The notes below the pieces were generated by a model. That model saw only the letters and a list, made by a program, of their open reading frames with translations, was not told where the DNA came from and made no database searches. Shown one piece after another: positions 6,533-8,485 of a stretch of 8,485 nucleotides of DNA. The DNA is from Elusimicrobiota bacterium (GTDB lineage Bacteria > Elusimicrobiota > Elusimicrobia > UBA1565 > UBA9628). Each line of letters opens with the position of its first letter. Position 1 is the first letter of the stretch. The stretch spans positions 1 through 8,485 of the forward strand of contig JAHFCD010000067.1 in the NCBI GenBank assembly GCA_023249695.1, read 5' to 3'. Made by a program: the position numbers and the translations under genes.

Positions 6533-7237
6533 ATGGCCCTGAGACGAAGCCGCGCCGAAGATCTCGAGAATCAGCTCAACGCGGGCGCGCTGTGGGCGGT
6601 CACCTACGGCGACCTGATGAGCTACATGATGATCTTCTTCCTGATCCTCTTCTCCTTCGGCATGGGCAAGAAGGGCGGCGGCAGCGGCGATCAGGCCAAT
6701 AAGAAATACCAGCAGTCCCTGGTCAGCATCCAGAAGAACTTCGGCGGCAAGCCGTCCTCCGCGGAGCTCCAGCGGGCCGAGGCCCGGGTCAAAGAGGAGA
6801 CGATGGCCACCAACCTTCAAGGGGAGATGGCGCGCCAGAATCTGACCGAGCAGGCCAAGATCGAGACCGGAGAGAAGAAGATCAAGCTGGTCCTCGGGGC
6901 GGGCGTCCTGTTCGACTCGGGCAAGGCCGACCTCAAGCCGGCCGCCCAGGCGATCCTGTCCACCGTCAGCGAGCAGCTGCGCACGGTCGGCAACCAGATC
7001 GTCGTCGAAGGGCATACCGACAACGTCCCGGTGCGCTCCGGGCAGTACGGCTCGAACTGGGAGCTGGCGATGGCCCGCGCCTACGCGGTCCTGCGCTTCT
7101 TCGAGCTTCACGGCGTGCCGTCTTCGCGGCTCGCCGGCATCGGCTACGGCGAGCACCGTCCGCTCGGCGACAACAAGACGGCCGAGGAGCGCGCGAGGAA
7201 CCGGCGCATCGAGATCTACCTCATCCGCACCGACTGA
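6533..7237 (+). CDS. motB: MotB family stator protein with OmpA-like peptidoglycan-binding domain
   Basis: 234 residues. The start ATG 6533 is one base after the motA stop, with no clear Shine-Dalgarno, so translation is probably coupled to motA. A short basic cytoplasmic tail (1-20) precedes a single membrane helix ~21-43 that begins WAVTYGDLMSYMM; Asp27 is the essential ion-binding aspartate. Residues ~45-118 form a hydrophilic, partly helical periplasmic linker of the plug region. The OmpA/MotB domain is ~119-234, with G-V-L-F-D-S-G-K-A-D-L (124-134), G-H-T-D-N-V-P-V (160-167), N-W-E-L-A-M-A-R-A (175-183) and N-R-R-I-E-I (223-228), all as expected for peptidoglycan anchoring. All key features are intact, so the stator should be functional. 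It is the last gene of the plus-strand run; the convergent receiver gene ends four bases beyond. Confidence 0.94.
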   Translation: MALRRSRAEDLENQLNAGALWAVTYGDLMSYMMIFFLILFSFGMGKKGGGSGDQANKKYQQSLVSIQKNFGGKPSSAELQRAEARVKEETMATNLQGEMARQNLTEQAKIETGEKKIKLVLGAGVLFDSGKADLKPAAQAILSTVSEQLRTVGNQIVVEGHTDNVPVRSGQYGSNWELAMARAYAVLRFFELHGVPSSRLAGIGYGEHRPLGDNKTAEERARNRRIEIYLIRTD

Positions 7238-7241
7238 GGTC

Positions 7242-7619
7242 CTACTTGGGCAGGATGCGGCGCTCGAGCACGCGCACGCGCGCGATGAGCATCTTCGGGT
7301 CGAAGGGCTTGGTCAGGTAGTCGTCGGCGCCGCGCTCGTAGCCCGAGATCTGCTCCTCCACCAGCGCGCGGATCGTGAGCATCAGGACCGGAAGGTCCTT
7401 GTACTTGTCGCTGGCGCGGATCAGGCGCGTGAGCTCGAGGCCGTTCTTGCGCGGCATGTTCAGGTCGAGCACCGCCAGGTCGGCGCCCTGCTTGCGGAGG
7501 AGGTCCCAGCCTTCCTGGCCGTCGAGCGCCGCGAGCACCTTGTAGCCCGCCCCTTCCAGGACGGCGGTGATCATCTCGCGGAACATCGCGTCGTCGTCGG
7601 CGACCAGCACGGTTCTCAC
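7242..7619 (-). CDS. Single-domain response regulator (CheY-like receiver)
   Basis: 125 residues, one receiver domain with no output domain. It has the acidic pocket Asp8-Asp9-Asp10, phospho-acceptor Asp52 (A-V-L-D-L-N-M-P-R-K-N-G), switch Thr82 (V-L-M-L-T) and Lys104 in YLTKPF, so it should be phosphorylatable. The start is GTG 7619; I find no better in-frame start and no Shine-Dalgarno. A -10-like TACTAT lies exactly six bases before the GTG, which would give a leaderless transcript, although no -35 matches. It otherwise follows the lipoprotein gene after a 30-base gap and may be cotranscribed with it. It converges on motB with only four bases between stops. Nearness to a fused motor kinase makes it a candidate phospho-acceptor of that kinase, by analogy with CheY acting on flagellar rotors; this is inferred from position alone. 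Confidence 0.92.
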   Translation of the reverse strand: MRTVLVADDDAMFREMITAVLEGAGYKVLAALDGQEGWDLLRKQGADLAVLDLNMPRKNGLELTRLIRASDKYKDLPVLMLTIRALVEEQISGYERGADDYLTKPFDPKMLIARVRVLERRILPK

Positions 7620-7625
7620 GGGCGC

Positions 7626-7631
7626 ATAGTA
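7626..7631 (-). promoter_or_regulatory. Possible -10 element (TACTAT) of the receiver gene
   Basis: TACTAT on the minus strand sits six bases before the GTG start at 7619, in a short AT-rich patch of the 30-base gap. No recognisable -35 lies 16-19 bases upstream. The spacing to the start codon is the same as in the much stronger promoter of the neighbouring lipoprotein gene. Weak on its own. Confidence 0.25.
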
Positions 7632-7649
7632 CTAATTTTGTCCCGGGGC

Positions 7650-8210
7650 CTAGTTGCCTTCGTTGAGCAGCAGGAGCTCGGGCGCGAGCCGGCGCCACAC
7701 GTCCTGGCCGGCGGAGTCGGCCTGGACGCTGTTGATGACCTCGAAATTCTTCAGGTCGATCGCCCTCAGGATCGTGTTCTGGTCGCGTTTCTCGCTGTTG
7801 AACATCGACGGATTGGACGTCGAGAAGACGAAGCCGATGAGCAGGATCTCGGCCCCGGACTGCTTGGCCATCTTCTCGATGTCCTCCTGCTTGAAGGAGC
7901 CGGTGTCGGGAAGCCGCGAGGCCTCCAGGACGCTCTGGATCACCGAACGATCCATCACCGGGAAGTGGAGGTTGATCAGGGCCTTGTCCAGGGCGACGCT
8001 TTTCTCGAACTGGAACACGTTTTCCCGCTTGCCCGTCTTGCCCATCACCCCTTCGTAGACCACGGCGATCGTCTTTTTGGACGCGAAGCGGGCGCGGATC
8101 GAGGAGATCGTGGTCTTCTCCTGGCCGGCCCGGGGCCGGAAGAAAGGGCTTCCCTCGACGCAGCCGGAGAGCGCGCCGAGCAGGCAGATCGTAAAAGCGA
8201 AATTGCGCAT
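7650..8210 (-). CDS. Lipoprotein with CsgG/LpoB-like fold (putative)
   Basis: 186 residues. The N-terminus M-R-N-F-A-F-T-I-C-L-L-G-A-L-S-G-C is a lipoprotein signal with lipobox L14-S15-G16-Cys17; the +2 residue is Val rather than Asp, so by the E. coli Lol rule it would go to the outer membrane. The mature part resembles the CsgG / LpoB / FlgT-like alpha-beta domain: a beta-strand KTIAVVYEG at ~46-54, an Asp/Lys helix, a strand ending F-P-V-M-D-R-S-V-I-Q-S-V-L-E at ~83-96, helix QEDIEKMAKQSGAEILLIGF at ~108-127, and later strands with RAIDLKN. The D-R-x-x-I-x-x-V-L-E and A-x-x-x-G-A-E-x-L-L-I-G-x-V patterns are what this superfamily shows. The fold call is by eye and moderate. Members help in curli secretion, peptidoglycan synthase activation or flagellar ring assembly; which, if any, applies here is unknown. 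The start is fixed by the promoter, which leaves no room upstream. Confidence 0.72.
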   Translation of the reverse strand: MRNFAFTICLLGALSGCVEGSPFFRPRAGQEKTTISSIRARFASKKTIAVVYEGVMGKTGKRENVFQFEKSVALDKALINLHFPVMDRSVIQSVLEASRLPDTGSFKQEDIEKMAKQSGAEILLIGFVFSTSNPSMFNSEKRDQNTILRAIDLKNFEVINSVQADSAGQDVWRRLAPELLLLNEGN

Positions 8211-8216
8211 CGAGCC

Positions 8217-8244
8217 AGTATAACGGAGCGGGGAATTTTGTCAA
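8217..8244 (-). promoter_or_regulatory. Strong sigma-70-type promoter of the lipoprotein gene, apparently leaderless
   Basis: On the minus strand, TTGACA (8244-8239, perfect -35) and TATACT (8222-8217, five of six matches to the -10) are separated by 16 bases. The ATG begins at 8210, seven bases past the end of the -10, which is where transcription should start. There is no Shine-Dalgarno in the six intervening bases (GGCTCG). The transcript would therefore begin at or next to the start codon. Confidence 0.75.
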
Positions 8245-8313
8245 GCACGGGGGTGTTTCGCGGCTGAGTCGGATGGGACCAGAAAGAAGTAAAATCTCCT
8301 CTCATGAGTTTTC
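8245..8313. other. Divergent intergenic region upstream of the AsmA-like gene
   Basis: This is the rest of the ~100-base region between the minus-strand lipoprotein gene and the plus-strand gene at 8314. It contains TAAAAT at 8290-8295 (+), a possible -10 for the right-hand gene, but no good -35 at 16-18 bases and no clear Shine-Dalgarno. Nothing else stands out. Confidence 0.3.
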
Positions 8314-8485
8314 ATGTCCGCCTTTAAACGGGCGCTTCGCCTCCTTTTTGCCGCTTTCCGGACCGTGCTTCGCGGTTTCGGCCTTTCGTTCATCGTGCTC
8401 GTGCTGATCGTCGCCGGCCTCGCGGCCTACGCCCACCATAAGTTCGGCCCCGAGGAGACGCGCGCGCTCGCGATCTCCCAGCTTC
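8314..8485 (+). CDS. AsmA-like membrane-anchored envelope protein, N-terminal fragment (runs off window)
   Basis: The frame opened by ATG 8314 stays open to the window end, giving 57 complete residues. It has a basic N-terminus (M-S-A-F-K-R-A-L-R-L-L-F-A), one hydrophobic segment at ~24-40 (L-S-F-I-V-L-V-L-I-V-A-G-L-A-A-Y-A), then H-H-K-F-G-P-E-E-T-R-A-L-A-I-S-Q-L. A single N-terminal anchor followed directly by a helix of the type that leads into the first repeats is typical of AsmA/TamB/DUF748-like proteins, which are long periplasmic proteins linked to lipid or outer-membrane homeostasis. With so little sequence the family call is tentative; that this is a real gene is well supported by codon use (G/C third positions) and the anchor. 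It is transcribed away from the lipoprotein gene. Confidence 0.6.
   Translation, partial: MSAFKRALRLLFAAFRTVLRGFGLSFIVLVLIVAGLAAYAHHKFGPEETRALAISQL

Noticed and set aside
1812..7237. Ordinary flagellar operon
   Set aside because: No rod, hook, export or FliM/FliN genes are visible, and FliF and FliG are truncated and fused with a kinase; the rest of the genome would be needed for certainty.
7218..7240. Hairpin ACCTCA...TGAGGT at the convergent motB/receiver ends as a terminator
   Set aside because: Only a six-base stem with an 11-base loop and no T-tract on either side; not enough for an intrinsic terminator.
7216..8244. Minus-strand open frame spanning both the receiver and lipoprotein genes
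   Set aside because: Different frame from both real genes; the receiver and lipobox lipoprotein motifs are found in the other frames.
8304..8327. Seven-codon open frame (ATG AGT ... TAA) overlapping the AsmA-like start
   Set aside because: Very short, no ribosome site, easily a chance event; a leader-peptide role cannot be supported.
1..8485. CRISPR arrays, tRNA/rRNA genes, insertion sequences, long direct repeats
   Set aside because: None seen; coding density leaves no gap longer than about 105 bases, and no transposase-like product or terminal inverted repeats are apparent.

Overview
The window is GC-rich and densely coded, with strong G/C preference at third codon positions in every gene called. 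It reads as bacterial chromosome from a Gram-negative (diderm) organism: it has an outer-membrane PorV/PorQ-like barrel protein, an OmpA-type peptidoglycan-binding domain and a lipobox lipoprotein. The combination of a FlgD-Ig-like C-terminal domain, a PorV-like protein with TPRs and high GC is reminiscent of environmental Elusimicrobiota or another FCB/PVC-adjacent lineage. That taxonomic placement is inference only.

Layout. Positions 1-7237 (+) are one tightly packed run: (i) the 3' end of a protein with a FlgD-Ig/sorting-domain-like C-terminus (1-213); (ii) a PorV-like beta-barrel protein with a TPR tail (210-1766); (iii) an 823-residue fusion of histidine kinase, FliF C-terminal domain and FliG (1812-4283); (iv) a 504-residue Ala-rich coiled-coil protein (4280-5794); (v) MotA (5794-6531); (vi) MotB (6533-7237). 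Most junctions overlap by 1-4 bases or are separated by 1 base. The exception is the 45-base gap before (iii), which has its own Shine-Dalgarno. Converging on this run from the minus strand are a lone CheY-like receiver (7242-7619) and, upstream of it, a CsgG/LpoB-like lipoprotein (7650-8210) driven by a near-consensus promoter that sits so close to the ATG that the mRNA would be leaderless. At the right edge a plus-strand gene with an AsmA-like N-terminus begins (8314 onward, cut by the window).

The main result is (iii)-(vi): what looks like a compact ion-driven motor assembled from flagellar parts, with no sign of a flagellum in the window. The rotor side (FliF-like membrane anchor plus FliG-like torque domain) is one polypeptide, and that polypeptide also carries a complete sensor-less histidine kinase at its N-terminus. 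Predicted membrane topology is self-consistent: kinase and FliG domain inside, FliF domain outside. The FliG part lacks its N-terminal FliF-binding domain, expected to be dispensable in a fusion, and has lost the EHPQ FliM-binding motif. The stator pair MotA/MotB keeps its key residues (MotA Arg109, Glu117, Pro154, Pro202; MotB Asp27 and the OmpA-like motifs). A plausible reading is a repurposed motor linked to phospho-signalling, perhaps with the nearby receiver as partner, and possibly coupled to the outer-membrane/secreted proteins encoded just upstream, for example for surface motility or envelope transport. That role is a hypothesis.

The main caution is the kinase/FliF junction near 2745-2775. 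There a tandem TGATGA lies one frame over and an internal ATG opens a signal-peptide-like segment, so two separate genes joined by a one-base sequencing or assembly error must be excluded before the fusion is accepted.
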